Assembly: GCF_020889685.1 (NCBI RefSeq)
Contig: NZ_JACMYO010000006.1
Location: forward strand, 1-64,000
Direction: 5' to 3'
Origin: Bradyrhizobium oropedii
GTDB lineage: Bacteria; Pseudomonadota; Alphaproteobacteria; Rhizobiales; Xanthobacteraceae
DNA length: 64,000 nt
Shown here: one piece after another, positions 53,147 through 62,149 of the stretch
How positions within the stretch are numbered: position 1 is the stretch's first letter
Layout: each line of letters starts with the position of its first letter
Made by a program: the position numbers and the translations under genes
The notes under the pieces: generated by a model
Databases searched by the model: none
Told to the model about the DNA's origin: nothing
Seen by the model: only the letters and a program-made list of their open reading frames with translations

Positions 53147-54310
53147 TCAGCTCTCGAGACCGAGTTCTCGGCTGACCTCCGCCGTATGCTGTCCGATCGT
53201 CGGCGCATGGGCGGATTCAGGATATTCGAAGCTTGAGAAGCGAACGGGCTGCCGAACTTCGATATAGCCACCTTCGGTCGGGTGCTCACGCTTCTGAAAC
53301 AGGCCGCTCGTCTTCAGGTGCGGATCTTCAAGCACATCGCCAATCTCGTTTGCATGAATGGCCGGTACGTGCGCTTCCTTCAGGATCTTGAGCCACTCTG
53401 CGGTGGTTTTCTCGGGCAGGATTGCCTCAGCAGCCTCGTACATCTGCGTCATATTCGCGCGGCGGGTTGCCTTATCGATAAAGCGTTCTTCTTCAAGGAT
53501 TTCTGGATGCCCTGTCGCTTGGAAAAAGCGTACCCAGCGATCGTCGAGGTACGGCGCGATCGAGATATAGCCGTCTTTCGTTCGCATCGGCTGACGCACC
53601 GGGTCGAGTTGGCGTGGATACCCCCAATTGCCCGTCGGCGGCACAAAAGTGGCATCGCACAGATGTTCGAGCATGTTGAAGCTGGTGATGGCTTCGAACA
53701 TCGGAACCTCGACATGTTGCCCTTCGCCATCGCGGCCTTTTGCGATCAGAGCTGCCAAGGTCGCATAGACCGCGTGCAGGCCGGAAACCTTGTCGGCGAA
53801 CAACATCGGCAAGTAGCGCGGCCGTGGGTTTCCATCGACGCGCGGCAGCAGCGATACCGCGCCCGACGCCGCTTGAATTACGTCGTCATAGGCCTGCAAT
53901 CCGGCATATTGTCCACCAAGGCCAAATCCGGTGCAGTGAACATAGATGATATTGGGCTGCAGCTTCTTCACAGCCTCGTAGCCAAGGCCCAGACGGTCGA
54001 TCGCCTCCGGCCGTATGTTATGAATGAACACGTCGCTGGTTTCGAGCAGACGTTGTACCGCAAGCTTTCCCTTCTCAGACTTCATATCCCAGCTTACCGA
54101 GCGCTTACCGCGGTTTAGCCGCAAATGTATCGGCCCCATCGCCGGCGTCTTCGCTGGCACACCGATGTTCCGCGCGCTGTCACCATCCGCCGGCTCGACC
54201 TTGATAACGTCCGCGCCGAGATCGGCCAGTATTTGCGTGCAGTACGGTCCGAACACCACCGTCGTCATGTCGGCGACGCGGATACCCGCCAGCGGCAGCT
54301 TCTTGCTCAT
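53147..54310 (-). CDS. CaiB/BaiF (class III) CoA-transferase
   Basis: A 387-residue family III CoA-transferase that moves CoA between carboxylic acids. Typical are the N-terminus LAGIRVADMTTVVFGPYCTQILADLGADVIKVEP, RGKRSVSWDMKS, FIHNIRPEAIDRLG and the Asp of MLFADKVSGLHAVYATLAAL, which corresponds to the catalytic Asp. GGAGATAACC precedes ATG 54310. Substrates may be succinyl-CoA or another acyl-CoA with the acid handled by the neighbours; this is not readable. Divergent from the hydrolase-PHA cluster. Confidence 0.9.
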   Translation of the reverse strand: MSKKLPLAGIRVADMTTVVFGPYCTQILADLGADVIKVEPADGDSARNIGVPAKTPAMGPIHLRLNRGKRSVSWDMKSEKGKLAVQRLLETSDVFIHNIRPEAIDRLGLGYEAVKKLQPNIIYVHCTGFGLGGQYAGLQAYDDVIQAASGAVSLLPRVDGNPRPRYLPMLFADKVSGLHAVYATLAALIAKGRDGEGQHVEVPMFEAITSFNMLEHLCDATFVPPTGNWGYPRQLDPVRQPMRTKDGYISIAPYLDDRWVRFFQATGHPEILEEERFIDKATRRANMTQMYEAAEAILPEKTTAEWLKILKEAHVPAIHANEIGDVLEDPHLKTSGLFQKREHPTEGGYIEVRQPVRFSSFEYPESAHAPTIGQHTAEVSRELGLES

Positions 54311-54535
54311 GGTTATCTCCGATCTGGCGCGGTCATATGCCTTTGTTCCGGTTGCCTCACCCCGCGAGCGTCCGCTGGGGCAACATAGCCACGATTGTGA
54401 TCCTCAGGCGGGAATGGTTGCATCGTCGGTTTCGACGATGGCTCTGCTCTGGGCGCGGTCTAGCCTTACCGAGATGTCGGATGACCAGCTGTATCAGCGG
54501 GTAAAGTTCTACGACACCATTAGAGGAACAGTTCG

Positions 54536-55828
54536 TTGGGATTAGACGCCACGAAGAAACAGCACCCGTCGATCATCGGCCCCGGCATGCCAGCGACGCT
54601 GCGAGCCCGCCAGCTCGATCGCGAGGCGAGTCTGCTGCTACGCGCGACCTCGTCGCTAGTCGGGCAGCCGATCAGCCACGAACGAGTCGATAAGTTTCGC
54701 CGGTCCTGGCGTCTCCTGGCCGTGACGTACGGGCGCCGCGTCCCTGTCGCTTCCATTGTCGAGCACAAAATCGACAGCCCTGCCGGCGAGATCATTCTGC
54801 GCGTCTACACACCAAAAGGGCCGACGGGACTAAAGCCCGCCTTTCTCTGGTGTCACGGTGGAGGATTCGTGGTCGGTGACCTCGATTCGAACGACTCTAT
54901 TTGCCGCGGCGTAGCGCATGCAGCTCAGGCCATCGTGGTGGCTGTGCGCTATCGCCTCGCCCCCGAGCATGATCTCTATGCCGGGCGAGATGACTTTCTC
55001 GCAGCGTTGAATTGGGTGGCAAGCCATGGCGCTTCGATCGGCGTGGACTCCAGTCTCCTTGCGATCGGCGGCGATAGTGCTGGCGGCAATATCGCCGCGG
55101 CCGTAACACAGGAGAACCTCCGTCGTGGCGGTCAGCCTGTGCAGTTGCAGGTTTTGGTCTACCCGGCTACCGATCTGCTGGCCGAGTTCGCCTCGAAGAC
55201 CGAAAATGGGAACGGCTACTTCTTAACGGCCGATTTCATCGATTCGCTGCTACCACTCATCGAGCAGGGCAAGGACCTGACAGACCCCTGGATTTCACCT
55301 GCACGTAACTCGGACCTCCGTGGCTTGCCTCCAGCCTTAATCGTGACTGCCGGTTTCGATCCGATCCGCGACGATGGCCTCTCTTACGCGGCGCAACTGC
55401 GCAAGGCAGGAGTTCCAGTGGAGCTCTTGCACTATCCGGGCCAGTTTCATGGCTTCCTTAATTTTGATTCCATCATTGGAGCTGCCCGCGATGCGCTTTC
55501 CCGCATGGGTACATCGTTAGGGAGAGCGTTTCGCAACGCGCCCCCGGTGGATTGCTCGACAGAAATTTCGGACCAAGCGCCGGTACCCTGGTTGCGCCCG
55601 CAAATACCGACAGAACTCCTGACCGCTGCGCTCCTGGTTGGCAGGTCGATGCGGCAATTCAGCAGCACGACGGCGCGTTGGCTATCGCCGGAAATCGCGA
55701 GCGCGGCCGAGTGCTCCCTTCTTCCGTGGTGGCTGCCGGTGGCTCTGATGCGACGCGCGCTGACGGCCTATCTCAACCTGCCGGCAGCGCACCAGACCTA
55801 CCCCTCGGGCCTTGATGCCTCATCCTAG
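54536..55828 (+). CDS. Alpha/beta hydrolase (HSL family) with about 90-residue C-terminal extension
   Basis: A 430-residue protein. The HSL-type core has CHGGGFVVGDLD, the elbow GGDSAGGNIAAA, the acid AGFDPIRDDG and the His in GQFHGFLNF, so the triad is complete by about residue 310. The following tail (residues 340-430, with LLPWWLPVALMRRALTAYLNL) is not part of the family and has a hydrophobic segment. TTG 54536 is used because GAGGAA lies eight bases upstream; ATG 54587 is an alternative. It is 13 bases upstream of the PhaE-like gene, so it may act on polyhydroxyalkanoate or its oligomers. Confidence 0.82.
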   Translation: MGLDATKKQHPSIIGPGMPATLRARQLDREASLLLRATSSLVGQPISHERVDKFRRSWRLLAVTYGRRVPVASIVEHKIDSPAGEIILRVYTPKGPTGLKPAFLWCHGGGFVVGDLDSNDSICRGVAHAAQAIVVAVRYRLAPEHDLYAGRDDFLAALNWVASHGASIGVDSSLLAIGGDSAGGNIAAAVTQENLRRGGQPVQLQVLVYPATDLLAEFASKTENGNGYFLTADFIDSLLPLIEQGKDLTDPWISPARNSDLRGLPPALIVTAGFDPIRDDGLSYAAQLRKAGVPVELLHYPGQFHGFLNFDSIIGAARDALSRMGTSLGRAFRNAPPVDCSTEISDQAPVPWLRPQIPTELLTAALLVGRSMRQFSSTTARWLSPEIASAAECSLLPWWLPVALMRRALTAYLNLPAAHQTYPSGLDASS

Positions 55829-55841
55829 CTGGAGATCCGTC

Positions 55842-56225
55842 ATGAGTTCATCCCAAAATTTAGATCCCTTCGAGATGTGGCGACAGATTGTCACCAAGCT
55901 TGAGGGAGGCATTAACTCGATGGCAAACAACGGCATGAACTCGGAGGAGTTCTTGCGCGCACTCCATCAGTTCTCCCAGGTGTCTACCGGGATGCAACAA
56001 ACCTTCGAGAAAGCGTTGGACGCTTACTTCAAGGCGCTTCGGCTTCCTAGCCAGAAGGACATTGCTGCCCTTGCGGAAGGGTTGCAGCGGATTGAGGACA
56101 AAATCGACTTGCTCGTTCCTATCGAAGAGCGTGAACCCACCGAACGCCGACCGGCCCGGACGCGCCAGCCGTCCGGTGAAGGCACTGTCGCAGCTGAACC
56201 GACATCTCCGCGCAGTGGAAGTTAG
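55842..56225 (+). CDS. Short PhaE/PhaR-like partner of PHA synthase
   Basis: A 127-residue helical protein starting MSSSQNLDPFEMWRQIVTKL. DPFEMW and the segment LRLPSQKDIAALAEGLQRIEDKIDLL resemble the C-terminal part of PhaE and phasin-type proteins, where the LPSxxDVxxLxxxLxxIExKI motif meets PhaC. Class III PhaE is usually two to three times longer, so this is a minimal form. A Pro/Arg-rich tail ends it. It lies three bases before phaC, which supports a subunit role. Confidence 0.7.
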   Translation: MSSSQNLDPFEMWRQIVTKLEGGINSMANNGMNSEEFLRALHQFSQVSTGMQQTFEKALDAYFKALRLPSQKDIAALAEGLQRIEDKIDLLVPIEEREPTERRPARTRQPSGEGTVAAEPTSPRSGS

Positions 56226-56228
56226 GCC

Positions 56229-57314
56229 ATGGCATCACCAGGCGCGGCCGCTTCCGAAACATCAATGGCGGATCGTATTAGCGTCGAAATCGACCGCGCG
56301 ATCCAACGCAACTTGAAGGGTTTCGGCTATCTCGGATCGCCAGATCCGGTGGTCGGGCAAACCCCGAAGACGCTGCTGCATCGTCGTGGAACGCTTAGCC
56401 TTTACCACTACAAGCCGATAGCAGATGAAGTCTATCGCGTGCCGATCCTATTTGTCATGGCGACAACGAATAAGGCTTTCATCTTCGACCTGACCCCTGG
56501 CCAAAGCCTGATCGAGTTTTTGGTCAAACGCGGCCACGACGTCTACGTGATGGATTGGAACGCGCCTACCGGAGAGGAACGCTATCTCAAGATCGATAAT
56601 TATGTCCTCGACTTCATACCCGACTGTGTGCAACGGGTGCAGCGGCACTCGGGCGTCGACAAGGTAACCATCGTCGGCTACTGCTTTGGCGGCGTTCTTT
56701 CCGCCATCTACGCGGCGCTGCACCCCGACGGCCCGCTGAAAAACCTCGTGTGTTTTACGACGCCGATCGACTTCGGCAAGATGAAGCTGTTCCGTCAATG
56801 GACGGATGCGCGCCACTTTGATCTCGACCGGCTAGTCGATACGGTGGGTATCATTCCGCCTGAAATGATCACGTCCGGTTTTGACATGCTCCGCCCCGCG
56901 GGCCGCATAGCAGGTCAAGTCCGGTTGTGGGATAATCTCTGGAACGACGAGTACGTTGCCGCCTTTCGCCGGATGGAGCGGTGGGGGAAAGAGACGCTAC
57001 CGTTGGCCGGCGAATACTTCCGCCAGACAATTAGGGAACTGATGCAGAAGAATGCCCTCAATGAGGGAACGCTGCACATCGGTGGCAAGCCGGTCGAGCT
57101 TAAGGCGATCAAGGTGCCGCTGCTACACGTGCTTGCACAACACGACCATATCGTCCCCCCCGAATGCGGCAAGCCGCTGGTCGAGCAAGTCGGTTCACGC
57201 GACAAGGAAGAGGTCATTCTGCCGGGCGGTCATGTCAGCCTCGTTGCAGGCGCGAATGCAGTCAAGCGGATGTGGCCGAAATTGGATCGATGGCTGGAGA
57301 GGCGATCAACATGA
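56229..57314 (+). CDS. phaC: Polyhydroxyalkanoate synthase, class III PhaC-like
   Basis: A 361-residue synthase, the typical class III size. The lipase-like box is GYCFGG with the nucleophile Cys152; the Asp is in AQHDHIVPP and the His in GGHVSL. Also present are VMDWNAPTGEERYLKIDNYV and DNLWNDEYVAAFRRMERW. It polymerises 3-hydroxyacyl-CoA at granule surfaces with its small partner encoded just upstream. ATG 56229 is used; a second ATG lies 12 codons on. Its stop overlaps the next start (ATGA). Confidence 0.9.
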   Translation: MASPGAAASETSMADRISVEIDRAIQRNLKGFGYLGSPDPVVGQTPKTLLHRRGTLSLYHYKPIADEVYRVPILFVMATTNKAFIFDLTPGQSLIEFLVKRGHDVYVMDWNAPTGEERYLKIDNYVLDFIPDCVQRVQRHSGVDKVTIVGYCFGGVLSAIYAALHPDGPLKNLVCFTTPIDFGKMKLFRQWTDARHFDLDRLVDTVGIIPPEMITSGFDMLRPAGRIAGQVRLWDNLWNDEYVAAFRRMERWGKETLPLAGEYFRQTIRELMQKNALNEGTLHIGGKPVELKAIKVPLLHVLAQHDHIVPPECGKPLVEQVGSRDKEEVILPGGHVSLVAGANAVKRMWPKLDRWLERRST

Positions 57315-57907
57315 AGAACGTGCGCCGAGACTATCCACGCACCGTCGCCTGCAACGGCACAACGGTGGAGTTGTCCCTGCTGTCGTCCCGCGACGCGGCG
57401 GATCTCAAGGCATTCGTCGCGACACTGCCGGAGCACGACCTGCTGTTCCTCAGCCGCGACATCACCCACCCCAAGGTGATCGAGGCTTGGATCGCTGCAA
57501 TTCCAGAAGGTCGAATTAAGAGCATTGTAGCGCGGGAAAGCGGTCGGATCGTGGGTTGCACCGCGATCGCGCTTCACGAACTGTCATGGTCGCGGCATGT
57601 CGGAGAACTTCGTGTCCTTGTTTCGCCTGCTATGCGCGGGAAAGGACTCGGTCGTCTTTTGATCCAGGAATGCTTCGTGCAGGCGCTGGAACTGGGACTC
57701 ACCAAGCTATGCGTGCAGATGACTGTCGACCAGCGGGCTGCGATTTCAGGCTTCGAGAGCATCGGCTTTCGTGCGGAGGCGCTGTTTCGTAACCACGTCA
57801 AGGACCGCGAGGGCAAACTCCACGATCTCGCCGTGCTCAGCCATGACGTCGTCGAGGTGCAGTCGCGAATGCATGCCTTTGGAGTTTCCGACATCCTGAG
57901 CTCATGA
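57311..57907 (+). CDS. GNAT-family acetyltransferase
   Basis: A 198-residue GNAT protein with acetyl-CoA motif A seen as LRVLVSPAMRGKGLGRLLIQECFVQA and the later FESIGFRAEALFRNHVKD. It is translationally coupled to phaC by an ATGA overlap, which is unusual for this family and hints at a role with PHA metabolism or modification of the synthase. The acceptor substrate is unknown. Confidence 0.88.
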   Translation: MKNVRRDYPRTVACNGTTVELSLLSSRDAADLKAFVATLPEHDLLFLSRDITHPKVIEAWIAAIPEGRIKSIVARESGRIVGCTAIALHELSWSRHVGELRVLVSPAMRGKGLGRLLIQECFVQALELGLTKLCVQMTVDQRAAISGFESIGFRAEALFRNHVKDREGKLHDLAVLSHDVVEVQSRMHAFGVSDILSS

Positions 57908-58093
57908 CGAACGGCTCTGGGCCTGAAGTCGCGAGAGCATATGGTCCGCGAATTCGCGACTCTTCTCTTCGTTTCATGGATGCGGACGATCTGACCGCCG
58001 GGTGCGCGGCGGAAGTCGTATCGCTGTAGTCACCGCAGCGATTGATCGTGGGCGTTCCGGGCGGTCGTCTGCTGCACCACGGTCTTGCCGAGT

Positions 58094-58192
58094 TAAAGTG
58101 CGATGAGACTTGGTTAAGTCGTCGTCGCGCTTTAGCCCTTTGTTTGAGCATGATCTTTTCGGAAAGCCACTTCGCACTTTTCCGGATCGTGC
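58094..58192 (+). repeat. Dispersed intergenic repeat, Bradyrhizobium/Rhodopseudomonas type
   Basis: The segment pairs an AAAGTGCGATGAGACTTGGT start with a CGTCGTCGCGCTTTAG centre and ends in a hairpin: GCATGATCTTTTCGGAAA against TTTTCCGGATCGTGC (58148-58192). I recognise this layout from intergenic repeats of Bradyrhizobium and relatives. Only one copy is seen in the window. It lies in the 542 bases between the GNAT stop and the LuxR stop, which otherwise hold no recognisable gene. Confidence 0.65.
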
Positions 58193-58449
58193 GTTAGTGA
58201 AGAGCGTCCGACCAAGTCAGACTACGCATAGGCTTGAGATTTGTCGCCGACTGACGGAGGCCGAGACCCTACGCTTGTTCGACAAACTGCTCGCTTCAAG
58301 AATGCTTCGTACAACTGAGGAGAGATTGCTGGCTAATTTGCGCGCCGCCTCGATATCCTGCCGTCCTGCCGTGCGGAAGAAGCCTGACAATCCTCAAGCT
58401 CGGAACGGAGAAACTCTTCGTAGCAACCAGGTATCCATTGTGTTTGCGC

Positions 58450-61140
58450 TCAACGGATCATGTCCATCCGACGGCCAATGGCGACAGCCTCGGTCCGGCT
58501 CCGGGCGTTAAGCTTGCTGTTGACGCTGCGCAAATGGGTGCGCACGGTGCTGTCGGAAATAGCAAGCCTCTCAGATATGGTCGAATTGGAGTGGCCATCG
58601 GCCACGAGTTGCAGCACTTGAAGCTCCTTTTGTGTAAGCGGCTCCATCTGTTGACCGTCGACTGGTATTCCAACGGAAACAGCGGAAGGACCAAATACGT
58701 TCCCAAGTCGTTGCACGTATTGGACGAGAACCGGATCGCTGCGTTTGGCTGGCATCTCTTCGAGCGCAGAATAAAATCGACTAACCAACCTGCCAACGCC
58801 TTCCCCCTCATCGACCAGAAGTCGCACGAACCCCTCTCGGCTCGCCTGCCGTAGGATGCCGGCCAGTGTTTCCGTTGCGGCAGATGGTTCACCGCTCCGC
58901 TGCAACGCCAGGCTTTGCAGGATACGCAATCGCATGACGCGGAGAAATCGTGACTGCTGCGCTGCGATGTCAATTTCATCCTGGAGGCGCGGAAGCGTCG
59001 CGCGCGCGTCGCCGAAGTGAATATCCCAACGTATTCGCGCCAACTTCAAATATTCCACCTCATGGGCAGGCAGCCTTTGACGTTCGAGGCGCTCCCATAC
59101 GGGCGACTCGGCCGCGCGTTCGAGCTCTTCCATCGAGGCTTGCGCATCGCCCTGCAGCAACAGCAGGCGGCTACGCTCGAGCTTCGCGCTAGCGACAAGC
59201 CGCGGCAATCTCCGTCGGTGTCCAAGTCGTTCCAGCGACGTTAATACCTCAAATGCCTTTGTGATGTCGCGACGTTCGAAAGCAATACGGGTCCAAATCG
59301 TGTGTCCAATGATCATATGATCGGGCAAGACGACATCACATACCAAAGGTAGGTACGTATTCATAAGGTGCTCGGCGCCATTGAGATCATTGATCTCATA
59401 TAACACTGCAGCGTACAGGAGACCGGCCCACGCGTTGCTCCTGACGTAGCTGTGGGATGCGTCCCGTGTCGCTTGCACGGCAGCACGAAACTTCGCGGTT
59501 GCAGCCTGCAGCCTGCCCCGCTGCAGATCGAACATCCCCTCAAGCGATTCTGCATACATATGATTGAAGGTGCTGTCGGCTCGAAGACGCCGCGCATCAT
59601 CGATCATTCGCTGCGCTTTTCGATCCTCTCCCGTGATCAAGAAGACATTGGCCATCGCGTTGCATAGAACACTGTCGGCGAATGCGTCGCAGGTCGGAAG
59701 TCGCGCCAGGCTTTCCGGTCCGATCATGCTGGCTTCATCATAGCGATCTTGCATCGCCAGGATGAGAGGCTTTTGTGCACTGACATGCGCTACGACGTGC
59801 GCGTCCTCAGATGCGGAGCAGCTCGAGCGCTGGAGTTCCTCAGCAGCGAGCCAGGGGCCCTGAGTGAAGAGTGTGGCCCAGACGGATATGGCCTCTAGAA
59901 AAGGATGGGCCCTCAGGTCGAGCGCCGGTATTGCGCTGAACCAGCGCGACAGAAGTCGCATCCGGCCTTCCTCAAGAAGATGTTGCGCATTCGGCGCGAG
60001 CATGGACAGCGCGTATCCATAGTTGCCGCTCGCAATCGCGTGATCGATGGCAGGCACGGGTCGTGCGCGCGCTTCGTACCAGCGCGCGGCTGCGAGGTGC
60101 AGCCTAACCGTTACTTCCGGCTGCTCGACCATCAGGCGGGTCTGCAGATAGTTGGCAAATAGCGAATGGTAACGATATGTACGCTCTTCGTCCGGGACCG
60201 GGAGGAGAAACAAGTTCTGTTCGTCCAGCTTTTGAAGCATGAACTCAGAGTCATGGCCGGGAAGGAGCGCTTGACACAACGACGGATTTAGATGCCGCAA
60301 TATGCTGGTGTAAAGCAAGAATTGGCGTAACTCATCTGGCTGGTAGGCCAAGACCTCTTCAGTGAGATAGTCGGCAACCGCTCTCGTGGAGCCCGAAAAT
60401 CTTTCGACGAAATCGCCGCCAGGGCCCTGTCTCTCGATCGACATCGAGGCCAGCCAGAGGCCTGCGATCCATCCTTCCGTCTTGCTATGCAGGCGACTAA
60501 CGGATTCCAGCGATAGGCCAGGTAAGCATCTCAGGCGAAAGTACTGCTCCGTTTCATCGAGACTGAACCGCAACTCATCGATGTCTAGATCGAGCAGGAC
60601 GCCAAGGCTGCGCAGCCGGGCCAAGCCCAACTTCGGCGCGCTGCGCGTGCCTATAATGATGCGTCCGCTTCGCGGCAACTGTTCAATAATGGATCTTAGC
60701 AATGTGAGGACCGTCACCTCATCGATGAGTTCGAAATTATCCAGAAATATCGCAAACGGCGCGCATCTCGCGAGAGACTCTATGGAGTCCGCCGTTAGCT
60801 GTTCGCTCTGCTCTTCGCCGCTCAGACTATGTATTGCGAGATTCATGCATTTTGCGAAACGCGTCGCTTGATTGTCCGCACGATCCAGCGTCAACCAAGC
60901 GGTGGCCACGCCTCGCGCCTCAAGCGCCGCGCGGAATTGCAACATCGTCGCGGTCTTCCCAAATCCAGCAGGCGCTTGCACAAGCACGAGACGAGCCGCA
61001 TCAGCGGCACATAGCTTGTCGCAAAGCCGCTTTCGGACGACCTGTGTCATCGCGACGGCAGGCGGCGACAGCTTGGCGGCAAGGCTGACCACTGATTGCC
61101 GCCCGGCTGCAGAATGCAATTTTAGTTGCCCTTGCGGCAT
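58450..61140 (-). CDS. Large LuxR-family ATPase regulator (MalT/LAL type)
   Basis: An 896-residue STAND-type regulator. Walker A QAPAGFGKTAT lies near residue 54, followed by TAWLTLDRADN and FAIFLDNFELID (Walker B). A long TPR-like helical middle (about 400-800) follows. The C-terminal LuxR helix-turn-helix reads LTQKELQVLQLVADGHSNSTI then SDSTVRTHLRSVNSKLNA. MalT-like proteins bind an inducer and ATP, oligomerise and activate catabolic genes. ATG 61140 (MPQGQL) is used; the frame stays open 75 bases upstream. Targets may be the acyl-CoA dehydrogenase genes to the right or the region to the left. Confidence 0.9.
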   Translation of the reverse strand: MPQGQLKLHSAAGRQSVVSLAAKLSPPAVAMTQVVRKRLCDKLCAADAARLVLVQAPAGFGKTATMLQFRAALEARGVATAWLTLDRADNQATRFAKCMNLAIHSLSGEEQSEQLTADSIESLARCAPFAIFLDNFELIDEVTVLTLLRSIIEQLPRSGRIIIGTRSAPKLGLARLRSLGVLLDLDIDELRFSLDETEQYFRLRCLPGLSLESVSRLHSKTEGWIAGLWLASMSIERQGPGGDFVERFSGSTRAVADYLTEEVLAYQPDELRQFLLYTSILRHLNPSLCQALLPGHDSEFMLQKLDEQNLFLLPVPDEERTYRYHSLFANYLQTRLMVEQPEVTVRLHLAAARWYEARARPVPAIDHAIASGNYGYALSMLAPNAQHLLEEGRMRLLSRWFSAIPALDLRAHPFLEAISVWATLFTQGPWLAAEELQRSSCSASEDAHVVAHVSAQKPLILAMQDRYDEASMIGPESLARLPTCDAFADSVLCNAMANVFLITGEDRKAQRMIDDARRLRADSTFNHMYAESLEGMFDLQRGRLQAATAKFRAAVQATRDASHSYVRSNAWAGLLYAAVLYEINDLNGAEHLMNTYLPLVCDVVLPDHMIIGHTIWTRIAFERRDITKAFEVLTSLERLGHRRRLPRLVASAKLERSRLLLLQGDAQASMEELERAAESPVWERLERQRLPAHEVEYLKLARIRWDIHFGDARATLPRLQDEIDIAAQQSRFLRVMRLRILQSLALQRSGEPSAATETLAGILRQASREGFVRLLVDEGEGVGRLVSRFYSALEEMPAKRSDPVLVQYVQRLGNVFGPSAVSVGIPVDGQQMEPLTQKELQVLQLVADGHSNSTISERLAISDSTVRTHLRSVNSKLNARSRTEAVAIGRRMDMIR

Positions 61141-61601
61141 CCCAGAACGCCGTTCCTCTCGTAACTTGTTGTGCCGCCGATCATTTAGCCGGCTGTTCGT
61201 CGAAGGATACTCCAACAGGCGGGGGACGCAAGCGGAGGCGCCCAGCCTGAATAAGCAGCCCGAACGTCAGACCGACCGGGTGCGGTCGATCCAAATATCA
61301 ACCCAAGGTGATAGTAAAAAGAGGCTCGGTGTTCCCCGGCCAAGGACCGCAAACCACTGTCCATGCGGAGAGCATCGGCGTGCATGGCGCCAAGGCCCGT
61401 GTGGCAACGATCAAGAGCGCCGCTGCACGGACTGCAAGACCATCCTGCTAGGCGAACCGGGCTCTTCCGATCGGCGATGGACGGTTCACGAGGGAGATGA
61501 AGGGCTTTATATTGCGATCGCCAAATGGATCACGCGCGTTGGCCGGATTGGCGAGTGGAGTTTCACGTGTGTTTCGAGCTCAGATACAGTACCGATAATA
61601 T
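61141..61601. other. Intergenic stretch upstream of the LuxR-type gene
   Basis: 461 bases with no recognised coding sequence on either strand. It should hold the promoter of the large regulator and the 3' end region of the small gene at 61602. Confidence 0.45.
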
Positions 61602-62003
61602 TCACGATCCGGCAGGCAGAATGATGGCGTGTCCGAATTTGATCGCCACCTTGAACACGTTCTTAAGATCCGCGTCTTTGAGAACCTCGTCTGCCAAGTT
61701 GAAACGCGTGACCGAGCACCAAACGAAGCCCGGCGCGGGCCCAGGCAGAGCCGAGGCGCTCAACGCGTAGGCGGTACGGCCCCGATGCTTACGGCAGGCG
61801 TCCAACTCCACGAACTTCTGAAGCTGGGTCAGATCCGCCCCATTTGACGCCAGCAACCTCGCTCTGCGAGTCCGGACGGCGATTCTCGTGCGCTTAAGTT
61901 TGCGCGCAATTATGGATTCGTGCACTCCGCTGGTAGACCATTCCAGGAGCCTGCGATCATCGTCGCACGTCCAGAATTCGCCTTTTGGACGGGGACCGGT
62001 CAT
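61602..62003 (-). CDS. Small helix-turn-helix-like protein, 133 residues
   Basis: The N-terminal 50 residues (EFWTCDDDRRLLEWSTSGVH then ESIIARKLKRTRIAVRTRRARL) resemble the SANT/Myb-like small proteins common in Bradyrhizobium. The remaining 80 residues lack this resemblance and may be read-through of a shorter ancestral gene. No operon partner is evident; it lies 146 bases downstream of an acyl-CoA dehydrogenase on the same strand. Confidence 0.5.
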   Translation of the reverse strand: MTGPRPKGEFWTCDDDRRLLEWSTSGVHESIIARKLKRTRIAVRTRRARLLASNGADLTQLQKFVELDACRKHRGRTAYALSASALPGPAPGFVWCSVTRFNLADEVLKDADLKNVFKVAIKFGHAIILPAGS

Positions 62004-62149
62004 CTCAGGGGTCTCCAGAATGATACCGACTGACGTCTTATGTTCAATCCGACACCCATAGCGTCAACGGAACTCGGCTTGTCTTCGAAGATATCCGTCG
62101 TCCGATAGGTGTCACGCCGGTTCGCGCGCCATGTTCGAACCGGGCTGTT

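Noticed and set aside
51478..53175. 565-codon open frame on the plus strand.
   Set aside because: It is antisense to the AlkK-like ligase and lacks any recognisable motif.
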